NCBI GenBank assembly: GCA_958450365.1
Contig: CAUEEP010000937.1
Location: 186,001-250,000, forward strand
Origin: Mesorhabditis belari
Taxonomy: Eukaryota; Nematoda; Chromadorea; Rhabditida; Rhabditidae
Direction: 5' to 3'
Length of the DNA stretch: 64,000 nucleotides
In this document: in pieces, positions 1 through 11,950 of the stretch
Position numbering within the stretch: the stretch's first letter is position 1
Layout of the letters: each line of letters starts with the position of its first letter
Program-made: the position numbers and the translations under genes
The notes under the pieces: model-generated
The model's database searches: none
The model's input: only the letters and a program-made list of their open reading frames with translations
What the model was told of the DNA's origin: nothing

Positions 1-38
1 TTTTCTTTTCTTTTTCTTTTTTGCTTTTTCTTTTTTCC

Positions 39-280
39 ATAATCCAGCTAATGTAGACTGAATACCTTATTCTAGACTGAATACCTTGATCTAGACTAAA
101 TACCGTAATCCAGCTAATGTAGACTGAATACCTTATTCTAGACTGAATACCTTGATCTAGACTAAATACCGTAATCCAGCTAATGTAGACTGAATACCTT
201 ATTCTAGACTGAATACCTTGATCTAGACTAAATACCGTAATCCAGCTAATGTAGACTGAATACCTCATTCTAGGCTGAAC
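39..280. repeat. 66-bp tandem repeat, about 3.6 copies
   Basis: The motif aatccagctaatgtagac starts at 41, 107, 173 and 239, giving an exact 66-bp period. Each unit holds three diverged sub-units ending in gaatacc, so this is a higher-order repeat built from a unit of about 22 bp. No coding sense is seen. From 280 to 1000 I see only AT-rich sequence with no gene. Confidence 0.9.
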
Positions 281-1002
281 GCCAAAATGGATTTCTTTTG
301 AAGAAAGTGCTCAAACTGTCACATATGACAATAGCCCACAGTTTTCAATTCACTAATCCAATATTTTATAGTTTTTATCGATTTTCTTCACAATTATTGA
401 CTAATTTCTGATCGATTTTAGTCTAAATTTTGAAATATTCATCTTCTTCTCAAGATCTTTACCATCAGCTTTTCTTTAGGATAAAAATAGGCGTGGCTTT
501 TCATAGCTGATCGAGGTGGGAGGGCGGGGTTTAGAATGAAAGAGCTGAGAAAGCGGCTCACTTGAAAGAAATACTGTGACTACTGTGAAGATTTCGATAT
601 ATTATCTCCATCTCTATTTCTAAATTATCAACTTTTCTTTATTCTTTCAAGATTCAGCATTTTTCTTTCCCTTTCTCTTCCCCTTAAAATTCAGCGTCTT
701 TCCCTGTTTTTGTAGAAATTTCTAGAAATTTCTAGAATTGTCTAAAATCTTCTGTATGAGTTTACAGCTTATTTTGTTTATTCAGAGCCATTATAGTACT
801 TAGTAGAGCTTTGTAAATACTAAGTATAGTTTGTAAATATTAGTAGAGCTTTGTAAATACTAGCTTTGTAAATACTTTGTAACTTTCTAGGTCTAAAATC
901 GTTTGGATCAGATTATAGGGATAGGGACAATGCAATAGGAAAGCTAGGAAAGCTAGGAAAGTCTAGGAAAGCTTTAGGATCTAGATTCTTGACGATTTCT
1001 GG

Positions 1003-1128
1003 TCGGATTCGGGTTTGATTCGGATCTGATTCGGGTTTGATTCCTGGTCTGATTCCTGGTCTGATTCCTGGTCTGATTCCTGGCCTGATTCCTGGTCTGA
1101 TTCCTGGCCTGATTCCTGGTCTCAACCC
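1003..1128. repeat. 12-bp tandem repeat (tgattcctggtc)
   Basis: About ten 12-bp units alternate between tgattcctggtc and tgattcctggcc. Because 12 is a multiple of 3, the minus strand reads as an open frame of Arg-Pro-Gly-Ile repeats; nothing else supports coding. Confidence 0.85.
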
Positions 1129-1555
1129 AAAGAACATCTCATTTACACTGCTCTTCTCTAGCTTCTCTCTTGCTTTGTAGATGGCGAAAGAAAATCAGCT
1201 ATTTGTACCCGTGAGTTTTCGGGATCGCGAATCGATTTGAGCTCTTCATTTTATCGAATTTTTGATCGAATTTCTATCGAATTTCCTTTTAATTAGTCTA
1301 AATTTTTGATAAAAAGCCCTCAAACGAGTATGTCGGTAAAGTTGTTAAGAAAATGAGTCTTTAAGATTAAAGGATACCGCTAAAAGAGGGAAACATTTCC
1401 CCCCCCCCCCCCACTAATTAGCGCTAATAATTTCTCGTTAATTTCTCACAAAATCATCTGATTTTTATGAAAATTACTCTATTTTCTCTATAAAATTACT
1501 CTATTTTCATTTCTTTAAATATATTAATTTAAATATTTAACCTTTTTTTTTGTAG

Positions 1556-1993
1556 AATACTTGTTTTTTTTTGAACTAAAAATTTTGCAGCATCGTCGCT
1601 TTGTCATTGATTTAGTCGAAACTTTCAAAATCCTCCGTAGTAAACAGATTAGCCCTTTGTTTATAGACTTTTTCAAATTTAAACCGCGGTCAGGGCCCAG
1701 AAGTGGCTCATTCCTTTTGCAAATTCCCTTTGCTTCCAATGCCTCTTTATCAAATTCATTTCCCGTTAGAGCCGCTAGATTATGGAACTTGCTCCCAAAC
1801 GACATACGAGAAATTCAGTCGCTTTTCATATTCAAGAAACGTATCGATGCTTTAGATCTAGTGGCTCTTTGCCGTAAGTAATTGGCTTATTGATTTCAGT
1901 ATGTATTGTATGATTAAGTATCACTGTGCATTTCTCTATGATTTCTTTCACTTTATCGTTTGAATAAAGTATTATTATTTATTTATATTGTTT
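1556..1993 (+). pseudogene. 5'-truncated non-LTR retrotransposon (LINE) 3' end, copy 1
   Basis: The frame at 1561-1881 encodes the C-terminal end of a CR1/jockey-like reverse transcriptase. The recognisable pattern is LQHRRFVIDLVETFKIL, then a basic spacer, then RAARLWNLLPNDIRE and FKKRIDAL, the conserved tail seen after the RT domain in these families. It ends at a stop after ALCRK and is followed by a short 3' UTR ending in gaataaagtattattatt. The RT core is missing, so this is a dead 5'-truncated insertion. A near-identical copy lies inverted at 8139-8625. Family assignment is by pattern only. Confidence 0.8.
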
Positions 1994-2230
1994 ATCGTGG
2001 ATTTTTGCTTGGAAAATTGCTTTGCTTGCTTGGAAAATTTTACCACCGGAAAGCGATGACACATCGAAAATTCAGAAATCAGATAAGAAGGGGTGAGTTT
2101 TTACGAGAGAAAAATCCGCTTTTGTAGTTTAATTTTGACCTGATTAAGCGAAATTCTTGAAACTTAAGCCCATTTTGCTTTGGTTAATGGAAATTCTCGA
2201 GCTTTAAGTCCAACTTTGGAGCCAGCTTTA

Positions 2231-2362
2231 GCATAAAGCTGGCCACGAAAGCTGGTCAAAGCTGGCCACAAAGCTGATCAAAAGCTGGCCACAAAGCTGA
2301 TCAAAAACTGGCCACAAAACTGGCCACAAAACTGGCCACAAAGCTGGCCACAAAGCTGACTT
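2231..2362. repeat. Tandem repeat of aaagctggccac / aaagctgatcaa
   Basis: About ten 11-12-bp units alternate between two variants. No coding evidence. Flanking 1994-2230 and 2363-2480 show nothing recognisable. Confidence 0.8.
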
Positions 2363-2479
2363 GGACTAAAGTAAATTCCCGTTTAAAACATTCTAATAGT
2401 TGTTTTTTGCACTGTAACTTGTCTAAACACTTTTGTTCGAATCACTCATCGTCTAAACTGACCCCGTTTCTCTTTTTTA

Positions 2480-2645
2480 CTAGAATCTTGTCTATTTTTA
2501 TTCAATCTATCCATTTTTTTTGTTTAATTCTTTGATCTTTGATCTCTATTTTTTTGACTGATTGTCTCTGATTCTGTCTCTGATTCGGTGAGGATTCATA
2601 AATGATATTGAAAGATCTAAAAATGGATAGATTTAGCTGGGAATA
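2480..2645. mobile_element. Probable foldback element related to 24522-24663
   Basis: The segment opens with atcttgtctatttttattca and has caatctatccattttt at about 2503 and its near reverse complement aaaaatggatagattt at about 2619. A sister sequence at 24522-24663 has the same opening and arms. The shared inverted arms suggest a small non-autonomous foldback transposon; the ends here are worn. Confidence 0.45.
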
Positions 2646-2890
2646 GAGAAGATTTTGATAGAAATAGAGGATTTCGGTAGAAATGGAGAAGATTTCTGTA
2701 GAAATGGAGAAGATTTCGGTAGAAATGGAGAAGATTTCGATAGAAATAGAGGATTTTGGTAGAAATGGAGAAGATTTTGGTAGAAATAGAGGATTTCGGT
2801 GGAAATAGAGAAGATTTTGGTAGAAATGGAGAAGATTTCGGTAGAAATCGAGAAGATTTTGATAGAAATAGAGATTTCGATAGAAATAGC
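2636..2890. repeat. 21-bp tandem repeat (tagaaatggagaagatttcg)
   Basis: About twelve diverged units of 18-21 bp. The period keeps a frame open on the + strand (2756-2953), a by-product of the repeat and not a gene. Confidence 0.8.
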
Positions 2891-3299
2891 TATGTTTTAG
2901 GAAATGGATTGGAAATGGTATTGCTTATGAGTCAGAAAAGAAAAGAAAACTAAGAGATAAGTGATTTTCTCTGTTCGCTTTTCTTTTTCTCAAAAAATTT
3001 CCCATATTGATGCCATTTTTCTGAACCGTTTTCTGGTTTTTGTTAAATATTTCTATTTTTGTTAACGATTTCTGTTCAAATATTTCTTCCTTTTTGCCTA
3101 CATTACATTTTTGCCTAGTTTAGATAACTTTTGACGTATAAACAAATCGCTAAGCTTTCGCAGATGTGCATAAATAAGTCAGTGATCTTGATCTTGATCA
3201 TCTTGATCTTTTGATCCGTCCATCGTTTTTTCGTGTCGACTTTTGTTAGTTTTGGACTTTAGTTGAATTATAAGGGTATAAATAAGAAATAAAACATAA

Positions 3300-3650
3300 A
3301 AGGATACAAAACTTAGACTTATAAGGCTTTAAACAACTTATAAGGACTTAAACTATAGTTATAAAGACTTAAACAACTTATAAAGACTTAAACTATAGTT
3401 ATAAAGACTTAAACTTAACTTATAAGGCTTTAAACTTGACTTATAAGGCTTTAAACAACTTATAAGGACTTAAACTAAACTTATAAGGCTTTAAGCTTAA
3501 CTTATAAGGCTTTAAACTTAACATAAAGCCTTAAACTTAATTTATAAAGGCTTAAAGTTAACTTATAAGGACTTAAACTTAACATAAAGACTCAAACTTA
3601 GACTTATAAGGCTTTGAACTTAACTTATAAGGATATAAGTCGAATAGAAA
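3300..3650. repeat. Degenerate 20-bp tandem repeat (cttataaggctttaaactt)
   Basis: About seventeen units of 17-20 bp with the core cttataaggctttaaac. AT-rich and non-coding. Confidence 0.85.
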
Positions 3651-3952
3651 GTTTTATAAGTTATAAGTTATTGAAATGGTATTTTTTTTTGCTCTTTTTA
3701 TCTGATCTGATCGCATTGTTCTTTTAATTTAGCAGAAGTAAAACAAGTGGAACCAAATAATTGTATCAAAAATATAGCCAAATCAGCTGCATGGTTGTTT
3801 TGCTAAAAGCAATCGCGCGGCTTTGCTAAAAGCAGCCGGCTCGGCAGCAGAAAAATGGATAAAATGTAATTTGCCTCTAAGGGGTATCTACCTAGAGGTA
3901 CTGAGGGCATGTAGTAAAAATCTGATTGCAGATTCGGATTCCTCACTAGAGA

Positions 3953-4203
3953 TAAGGAACCAAATTTAAAGAGATAAGGAACCAAATTTAGAGAGAAAGG
4001 AACTAAATTTAGAGAGATAAGGAACCAAATTTGTAGAGATAAGGAACCAAATTTAGAGAGATTAGGAACCAAATTTAGAGAGATAAGGAGCCAAATTTAG
4101 AGAGAAAGGGAGCCAAATTTAGAGAGAAAGGAACTAAATTTAGAGAGATAAGGAACCAAATTTGTAGAGATAAGGAACCAAATTTAGAGAGATTAGGAAC
4201 CAA
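3953..4203. repeat. Tandem repeat of gagataaggaaccaaattta
   Basis: Roughly twelve 20-23-bp units. The same unit occurs inverted as two copies inside the mariner relic near 45592-45635, so it is dispersed in the genome and not confined to one array. Confidence 0.85.
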
Positions 4204-4254
4204 ATAACCAATGTTTTTGTATTATCGCGCAGGCGTGACGGAGGGACGGAGGGA

Positions 4255-4330
4255 GGGACGGACAGGCAGACAGACAGACAGACAGATAGACAGACAGACA
4301 GCCAATAGATACTGTCTGTCTGACAGACAG
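4255..4330. repeat. (GACA)n microsatellite
   Basis: Imperfect cagacagacagacag tract with short inverted pieces at its end. Similar tracts occur at 5580-5640 and, expanded, at 38885-39155. Confidence 0.85.
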
Positions 4331-4797
4331 CTTTAACTCAAAGTTCTAAAAAATTTGGGCATAGTGACGGGGACAAATGGGAAAGTCGAATGGGTTTGCG
4401 AAGACGAAAAGGAAAGACCTACCTATTGGGGCCGGTTGCTAGATCGTGAGCGATTAGGCGCGCATACAAAGAACACAAAAAGATCTCTCTCTTTCTTTCT
4501 AGTGATAACAGAAAAGCTTTCTTTTTGAATAACCATTTTCTCAAACTGCCAAAACTCTTCTCAAAAGTTTGACCTAAGATATCGCCTTACACGAATAGAT
4601 GTGGGTTAGTCAAAGAATATCGAGCAGATATGTCAAAAAGAGAACTTTTTTGTGCGTTTGGCTTTTGATTGATGGAGTTTTTGAGCAAAATGAGCGAAAA
4701 AATGTTATAAATTCAAATTTTACTTACAACTTTCACTTCTTTAAAGCTCATTTATGTTTTATCGTTTCGTTGGTGTTGAAAAAAGATCGAAAATCGT

Positions 4798-5005
4798 CTG
4801 GTAGCACTACTCTCGTAGCTCTGGTAGCTCTGGTAGCTCTGGTAGCTCTGGTAGCTCTGGTAGCACTACTCTGGTAGCTCTGGTAGCTCTGGTAGCTCTG
4901 GTAGCACTACTCTGGTAGCTCTGGTAGCTCTGGTAGCTCTGGTAGCACTACTCTGGTAGCTCTGGTAGCTCTAGTAGCACTACTCTGGTAGCTCTGGTAG
5001 CACTA
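4798..5005. repeat. 9-bp tandem repeat (ctctggtag) with interspersed cactact
   Basis: Units ctggtagct are interrupted at intervals by a tagcactact variant, giving a second-order period. The 9-bp unit keeps frames open but has no coding support. Confidence 0.85.
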
Positions 5006-5311
5006 CCAGACGATCAATGCTGCTATATTGCTAATAATCCTTTCCTAATAGTATTTGATATTATTGGGAATGTTTATTAGCTATGCTAATAATGCTATAT
5101 TACTATATAATCCCATATTTGAATGCTTTTCTCTCAATTGTTCGTTTTATCCAAGCCAAATGTTTCAATAGCGTTTTATCCAATCCAAATGTCTTATTTG
5201 CCATTGATTCAACCCCAGACACCCTTTTCAGCTTTCATTTCAGTTCTTATGAGTCTAATCCATTGCCGCTAAGATAGGGCTTTATACCTTAATCAGCCGA
5301 GAAACCTAACA

Positions 5312-5405
5312 GTGGTTTTTTCTGGATGCTTTGGGAATGGACGGCTTTTTCTGGATGCTTTGGGAATGGACGGCTTTTTCTGGATGCTTTGGAAATGGAC
5401 GGCTT
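5312..5405. repeat. 30-bp direct repeat, three copies
   Basis: Three copies of a 30-bp unit containing ttttctggatgctttgg and aatggacggc lie directly against the tRNA-like sequence that follows. Confidence 0.8.
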
Positions 5406-5475
5406 TTATCGCCGTGGAGCAGTAGCACGAAGGTCTATCGCTCATACGATCCGGGTTCGACCTCCCCGTGCGACT
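5404..5475 (+). other. tRNA-like sequence (probable SINE or tRNA relic)
   Basis: It has an A-box-like tggagcagtagcacg and a good B box, gggttcgacctcc, with typical spacing for an internal RNA polymerase III promoter. The acceptor arms do not pair well, so a functional tRNA is unlikely; a tRNA-derived SINE head is the better reading. A GACA-type tract follows at 5580-5640. Confidence 0.5.
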
Positions 5476-5725
5476 CGAATTGTGTTTTTTAAAAATCTAA
5501 AAGCACGTAGCACAACTACATATAGTTCCCTATTCAACGGCGCAAAAATCATTGCAAACGGTCCTCTGGGGGCTGAGGGGTAGAACAAACAAACAAACAG
5601 ACAGACAGACAGATAGACAGCCAGACGGACAGACGGACAGATTGGTACAAATTTACATGCTCTAACATCTATCGATATCGATAATCTATCTATCGATACT
5701 GACTTATTCTTTACAAAGCTGACTG

Positions 5726-5876
5726 TGATTCGATTTGAATCGATTTAAATCGATTTGAATCGATTTGAATCGATTTGAATCGATTTGAATCGATTTGAAT
5801 CGATTTGAATCGATTTGAATCGATTTGAATCGATTTGAATCGATTTAAATCGATTTGAATCGATTTAAATCGATTC
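5726..5876. repeat. 10-bp tandem repeat (gaatcgattt)
   Basis: About fifteen nearly perfect units with a few taaat variants. The unit contains the palindrome atcgat. Related ATCGAT-rich arrays occur at 31752-31893 and 50120-50890. Confidence 0.9.
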
Positions 5877-6189
5877 CCAATCATCTATTGATTCTTTTCC
5901 ATACAAATAGTGAGTGCAATTCTTTTCCTATTCTTTTGATTGAATATCTTTTTTTGCCATTGGGTATAGTTGAGGTCGGCGATGAGTGAAGGTGAAATGC
6001 CAATGGCTTTGCCGATCTTTGTCTCTTTCAAAGAAAGCAATGAGATCAAAAATGGCGCCAAAACTCTTTCTTTTTCGAAATGAGCATTTCATTGTTTCTT
6101 TGATTTTACTTTTTTTATTAACTTTTTGATATATAAAATACGTATTTAACGGCCGCGTATAGGTTTTTTCGCTTGTTGCGCACAGTGGG

Positions 6190-6282
6190 AGCATAGTGGG
6201 GAGCATAGTGGCCATGGTGCAGTGGGCAGCGCGCTCGTCTACAGCCGAAACGATTCAAATTCGACCCACGTAGCGCCACAAT
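6190..6282 (+). other. tRNA-like sequence
   Basis: A-box-like tggtgcagtgggcagcgcg and B-box-like attcaaattcgaccc; gtggc near the start can pair with gccac at the end. The cloverleaf is incomplete and the run ends in a T/A-rich tail (attttattttatttt), as in SINEs. Confidence 0.5.
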
Positions 6283-6785
6283 TTTTATTTTATTTTATTT
6301 TAAACAAACTATATTATTTCCGAGATAATTAGCAATTTCCCAGACAGGGAAATTGCTTAAATTTCGCTAATTTTCGCTAAATTTCGCTAAATTTCGCTAA
6401 ATTTGTCTAAATTTGTCTCAAAATTGCTTAAATTTGCGAAAAGTTACCTAAATTTACCCAAAATTCGATCACCAAATGCACTGCAAAGTCTTCGATGGGA
6501 ATTTAGTCTTTTAAAAAGGCCATTTCATTGGTTCGCATTCAAATTTCATGCGATCAAAAAAAGAGAAAAGTTCGATTTTTTTTTTTTTTGGTTCCACTAA
6601 TCTTGATCTAAATGAAGAAAAGTTGGTGAAAATTGGTGAAAATTTACGATCAAATGGGAATTTGATTGAGATCTCCGATTGGGGTAAATGCTTCCATTCT
6701 CGCTCTTTCTACTCTACCCAATCACACTCTTTTTTGTGTTTGAATTGGTTCATTTGAGGAAATGAATCATGGAAATCATCAATGT

Positions 6786-7855
6786 GGTTTATTTAGCTGT
6801 AGTTTAGAATAGTTTAAAATAGTTTAGAATCTTTTAGAATGGTTTAGAATTGTTTAGAATTGTTTAGAATCTTTTAAAATGGTTTAGAATAGTTTAAAAT
6901 AGTTTAGAATCGTTTAAAATGGTTTAGAATAGTTTAAAATAGTTTAGAATCGTTTAAAATCGTTTAGAGTCGTTTAAAATAGTTTAGAAATCGTTTAGAA
7001 TAGTTTAAAATTGTTTAGAATCGTTTAAAATCGTTTAGAATCGTTTAAAATTGTTTAAAATTTGTGAGAATAGTTTAAAATTGTTTAAAATTGTTTCGAA
7101 TTGTTTCGAATTGTTTAGAATCTTTTAAAATGGTTTAGAATAGTTTAAAATAGTTTAGAATCGTTTAAAATGGTTTAGAATCGTTTAAAATAGTTTAGAA
7201 ATCGTTTAGAATTGTTTAGAATTGTTTAGAATTGTTTAGAAATCGTTTAGAATTGTTTAGAATAGTTTAAAATAGTTTAGAATCGTTTAAAATCGTTTAG
7301 AATCGTTTAAAATAGTTTAGAAATCGTTTAGAATCGTTTAAAATAGTTTAGAAATCGTTTAGAATCGTTTAAAATTGTTTAGAATCGTTTAAAATTGTTT
7401 AAAATTTGTGAGAATAGTTTAAAATAGTTTAAAATTGTTTAGAATTGTTTAGAAAGGTTTAGAATCTTTTAAAATGGTTTAGAATAGTTTAAAATTGTTT
7501 AGAATTGTTTAAAATGGTTTAGAATGGTCTAGAATCGTTTAAAATAGTTTAAAATAGTTTAGAATTGTTTAGAATCTTTTAAAATAGTTTAGAATCGTTT
7601 AAAATTGTTTAAAATTTGTGAGAATAGTTTAAAATTGTTTAAAATTGTTTAGAATTGTTTAGAATTGTTTAGAATTGTTTAGAATCGTTTAAAATGGTTT
7701 AGAATAGTTTAAAATTGTTTAGAATTGTTTAGAATGGTTTAGAATGGTCTAGAATCGTTTAGAATTGTTTAGAATTGTTTAGAATCGTTTAAAATTGTTT
7801 AGAATTGTTTAGAATTGTTTAAAATGGTTTAAAATGGTTTAGAATCGTTTAGAAC
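6786..7855. repeat. 10-bp tandem repeat array, about 1.07 kb (gtttagaatc / gtttaaaata)
   Basis: More than one hundred units of gttta(g/a)aat plus one variable base, with 11-bp variants and a recurrent gtgagaatagtttaaaattg block at about 7064, 7396 and 7618 that marks a larger duplicated unit. No gene. Confidence 0.95.
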
Positions 7856-7991
7856 TAGAAAATCTAAACTAGGGACATGGTTTAGAATTAAAGAACTGAA
7901 GTACTAAAGAACTAAAGTACAAAAGTACTAAAGAAAGGTAAAATATTTTTTTCGTAGCACGTAAAAATCTAATTTAGAGCTTTTTATAATG

Positions 7992-8138
7992 ATATCCAGA
8001 TAGCGTAAAAAAACTTGAAACTTCAAAATCGTTCTACTAGAAAAAAAGTTATTAAGACAAACGTGTTTTCAACTTAATAACTTTTTTTCTAGTAGAAAGA
8101 TTTTGAAATTTCAAGTTTTTTTTACGCTATCTGGATAT
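7992..8138. mobile_element. 147-bp foldback MITE
   Basis: The two halves are near-perfect inverted copies: the left arm starts atatccagatagcgtaaaaa and the right arm ends with its reverse complement at 8138. The arms are about 65 bp with a loop of about 16 bp. No coding capacity. It abuts the 3' tail of the LINE copy that follows. Confidence 0.8.
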
Positions 8139-8625
8139 AATAATAATAATAATAATACTTTATTCAAACGATAAAGTGAAAGAAATCATAGAGAAATGCA
8201 CAGTGATACTTAATCATACAATACATACTGAAATCAATAAGCCAATTACTTACGGCAAAGAGCCACTAGATCTAAAGCATCGATACGTTTCTTGAATATG
8301 AAAAGCGACTGAATTTCTCGTATGTCGTTTGGGAGCAAGTTCCATAATCTAGCGGCTCTAACGGGAAATGAATTTGATAAAGAGGCATTGGAAACAAAGG
8401 GAATTTGCAAAAGGAATGAGCCACTTCTGGGCCCTGACCGCGGTTTAAATTTGAAAAAGTCTATAAACAAAGGGCTAATCTGTTTACAACGGAGGATTTT
8501 GAAAGTTTCGACTAAATCAATGACAAAGCGACGATGCTGTAAAGTTTTTAGTTCAAAAAAAGCAAGTCTCTCCTCATAAGTAAAGCTAGAATATTTAGAA
8601 TAGTCAATTTTCCATATCATTTATA
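8139..8625 (-). pseudogene. 5'-truncated LINE 3' end, copy 2 (inverted)
   Basis: The minus-strand frame at 8246-8620 matches copy 1 at 1561-1881 with only a few substitutions (for example SKQ to CKQ and PFAS to PFVS) and extends about 20 residues further upstream, with YSSFTYEERLAFFELK. The 3' UTR ends in an (ATT)n tail of the type left by CR1-like LINEs. RT core and endonuclease are absent. Confidence 0.8.
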
Positions 8626-9559
8626 AAAAGTTATTAATTAAATTTTTACGTTCGAAAAAATTTTGTACTTAATGTGGGATGGCAACTGAAAACCAAGAAT
8701 TCAAGAAAAGAATAGTTTCGGCTTTGTGGAGCTTTGTGTAGCTTTCTGCTTTGTGTATAGTATTGTACAGTATTATAAAGCCGTACATAGTACAGTACGT
8801 CTATGCAGTACTTATGCCTGACCAGGCAAAATCGTGGCAACTAACTCTAGAAAAAATTTAAGTCACAAATCGCTGTAGGGTCAAAATATTCAACCTATAG
8901 ATTTCTTTAAATACCCTATTTATCTAGGTTCAAATTCATAACTCATTGCTTTTCCTTAGCCAAAAAGATCTCTTATGTTTCTCCTCTAAAAGAAATGTTC
9001 TAATCTTTTCCAAAAATCTCGGCATTTTCGGGCGATCGGTTTTAGAAGGCAAAATTTTTCTTTCTTGTTCATTTTCTTTCCTTTTCTTTCTTTTTCTTTC
9101 TTTTTTTCTTTTCATTTTCATTTCACACCTTTAGTGTGAAGAAGAATTCCGATTCCTTGTTTTCTTTTCGTTTTTTTGTATAAAGAGTACAACCTTTCAC
9201 CTATAGGAAAAGTTTTTTGTTTTTTTTTTTTGTTTTTATTGGAGATCGTGAAAGATTTCTTTTGTGAATTTAGCTTACTTTATGGTTCTTTATGGCGTTC
9301 TTTGATTTATATGGTTCTTTGGCTTATTTTTAGCTTAACTTTGTAAACGCAAACTTTCTGGTGCATTCAATGCTTGATTGGCTATTTGATTCAATGCTTG
9401 ATTGGCTCTGCATGATATTTTAAAAATCATTCATTAGCAATAATTGATTAACCAATTGATTATTGACCAATTAGCTCAATGGACTAGCGCTTTTTGACCA
9501 ATGCAAATAGAATATGTAGGTAAGCTTTAAGCAAAATAGGTAAGTTTTACTGTTTCTAT

Positions 9560-9675
9560 TATTTTTACTTTGTAATCTTTACTTTGTAAACTTTACTTTG
9601 TAATCTTTACTTTGTAATCTTTACTTTGTAAACTTTACCTTTGTAATCTTTACTTTGTAATCTTTACTTTTTTTG
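9560..9675. repeat. 14-bp tandem repeat (tttactttgtaatc)
   Basis: About eight units. The flanks at 8626-9560 and 9676-9940 hold pyrimidine-rich, AT-rich sequence with no gene that I can support. Confidence 0.85.
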
Positions 9676-9944
9676 TAAAAAGAATGTAAAAGACTCTGCG
9701 ACGTTTTATAGGAAAAATTCAGTGAATTTAAGAAATTTAGTCAATTGGCTGTATCTTTTAACCAATCGTTAACAAAGTTAACCGACGGTTTACGAGCGCT
9801 TTTGTTGGTTAATTTCTGATTAATTAGTTAAAATTTGGTTCAAAAAGAAATGAGCGCGCCAATCTGTTTAATAAAATTTTAAAATTAAGCTGACTGTAAT
9901 TTGCGTACTCAAATCGTTGGCTTAGTATTTATTCGATTACCCCA

Positions 9945-10545
9945 AGGAATGCCGGCCGGACTGTGCCTAAAGGGAAGCAGGCAAGGAAACTCGGATAGGG
10001 AGCAGATTTTACCCCCTCGAAAAAGGCATTTCGGCCAGGTCTGTCCTTTCTAACGGCTACGTTTTCCAAGCCTTTACGACGATGCGCTCTCCGATATTTG
10101 TGCGTTCAAGAAATCGATTACCTCGTCAGGCCAAAGGAGTCATCCAGTCGTGGATTTGCAGATCTTGATGGCGATGATCATGTATGAAAGTCCGCTCAAA
10201 GTGGAAAAGAACGGTTTAGAAGATGGGCCTTGCTTTGAATTGTTCTCCGTTTCGCGAAAAACCGTTTCTCGAATTTGCAAACGCCAAAAATTGGAAGAGG
10301 AAGTGCGCCGACATGCAAAAAAAAAGGTCGACCAAACAAAGATCTCCGTTCGTCAAAATTTTAAATAGGACTTTTGTAGCGGTGCCAGAACATGAGTCTT
10401 GCTCCCCCGATTTTCCTTTCAGCTCCCCAAACCATCTTACAGTTAGTTTTGGCCTTTATTGTGGTCCGGCTATGAAAAGCTCTGGCATCTCCACTCGTCT
10501 CCCAAATGAAAATAGATTGCTTTCTCATTTCAACACAAAATTTAT
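9945..10545 (+). pseudogene. Possible DNA-transposon relic with a helix-turn-helix-like frame
   Basis: This stretch is richer in G+C than its surroundings and carries shifted open frames. The clearest (10150-10368) contains FELFSVSRKTVSRICKR followed by a lysine-rich tail, a pattern like a DNA-binding helix-turn-helix. Further frame pieces read through to about 10550. No catalytic DDE/D residues can be placed, so the family is not assigned. It could also be an unrecognised exon cluster. Confidence 0.3.
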
Positions 10546-10683
10546 CGCGTAAAGCAATAATTGAACATCATGACAAATTCAATTAATCTGACAAAAACAA
10601 ATGATTTGAAAATGAAAAAGAAATGACGACGCGGCGCTCCTAACGACTACCTCCAAATGGCGGCGATGTCAATTGAAATAGAA

Positions 10684-10806
10684 AAAAAGCAAGCAAAAAC
10701 AAGCAAAAACAAGCAAAAACAAGCAAAAGCCAACAAAAACAAACAAAAACAAAAACAAAAACAAACAAACAAAAACAAACAAACAAAAACAAACAAACAA
10801 AAAAAG
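10684..10806. repeat. A-rich tandem repeat (caaaaacaag / caaacaaaaa)
   Basis: Mixed 6-10-bp units. Flanked by two similar sequences, aaatgaaaaagaaa(t/c)g(a/g)cgacgcg at about 10610 and 10818, so the array sits inside a direct duplication of about 210 bp. Confidence 0.8.
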
Positions 10807-11107
10807 CAAATGATTTAAAAATGAAAAAGAAACGGCGACGCGACGCTCCCATCGACTACCTCGACACGACGACGACGTCAATTGGAATGCGACGTCGCGC
10901 GAAAATTAACATTTAACAATAAGAACATTTAAAATTTGCGACACAAATTCGAATTTAATAAGAAAACGTCTCGAAAAGCACAAAAAAAACACTAATTGGC
11001 TGGTAAAATTGATTTTGGAACGACTTTTGTAAACCCATTATTTCTGCTGCATTCAGCTTCCTGTATTTTATTCAATTACCTCTTCTACTGTAACTTACAA
11101 TCAGTTT

Positions 11108-11435
11108 AAGGCTTCCTAAAGCTGCCTAAAGCTTCCTAAAGCTGCCTAAAGCTTCCTAAAGCTGCCTAAAGCTTCCTAAAGCTGCCTAAAGCTTCCTAAA
11201 GCTGCCTAAAGCTTCCTAAAGCTGCCTAAAGCTTCCTAAAGCTGCCTAAAGCTTCCTAAAGCCGCCTAAAGCTTCCTAAAGCTGCCTAAAGCTTCCTAAA
11301 GCTGCCTAAAGCTTCCTAAAGCTGCCTAAAGCTTCCTAAAGCTGCCTAAAGCTTCCTAAAGCTGCCTAAAGCTTCCTAAAGCTGCCTAAAGCTTCCTAAA
11401 GCTGCCTAAAGCTTCCTAAAGCTGCCTAAACCTGC
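11108..11435. repeat. 20-bp tandem repeat (cttcctaaagctgcctaaag), about 16 copies
   Basis: Nearly perfect array with only one clear substitution (gccgcc at about 11261), indicating recent expansion or homogenisation. Confidence 0.95.
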
Positions 11436-11869
11436 CTTTCATTAAACGTTTGGCTTTCAAATCCTTGTTTATTTGATTTCCCAATGATTTTGTTGTCAAT
11501 TAAAGCCATTACCATTTTTGAAATGATTCCATTCAAATGGCTGATCTCTTCAATGGATATCTCTGCTTCACCTTGTTTCATTAGTTCATTCAATCCCATT
11601 CAATCCATCTCTTTTCTTTGCCTAGGGCAGATCACCCACTATTCCTTTTATTATTTGCGCAGCTGTTACTCTCTAAGGTACCCTAGGAGGGGTAAAGAAC
11701 AGAAATGGGTAAAGAGCTAATGCGTTTTCTAAAATGGCACCTATTTTCAGAGAAAGCTTCCTAAAGCGACCGTAATCGAGCGGCTTAATCAGCTACCATA
11801 GCGTAGTTAGTGCAGTAGCTACATTAAGCTACAATACAGTGAACTCTAGCTACAGTGTACTTGAGCAAT

Positions 11870-11950
11870 TAAGCGCATTAAGCTATTACATTAAGCTATT
11901 TTAAGCTATATTAAGCTAGATTAAGCTAGATTAAACTACATTAAGCTACA
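11870..11950. repeat. 9-bp repeat (attaagcta)
   Basis: About eight imperfect units. The surrounding 11440-12200 holds no supportable gene. Confidence 0.7.

Noticed and set aside
5404..5475. Functional tRNA genes at this and the other tRNA-like sites (6190, 27085, 39182, 41108, 46455, 56803, 58205, 59615)
   Set aside because: B boxes are good, but the acceptor and anticodon arms are imperfect and several have SINE-like bodies, so none is called as tRNA without a covariance-model search.
10640..10881. Phe/Leu/Cys-rich minus-strand frames
   Set aside because: Translation of the caaaaacaag repeat.
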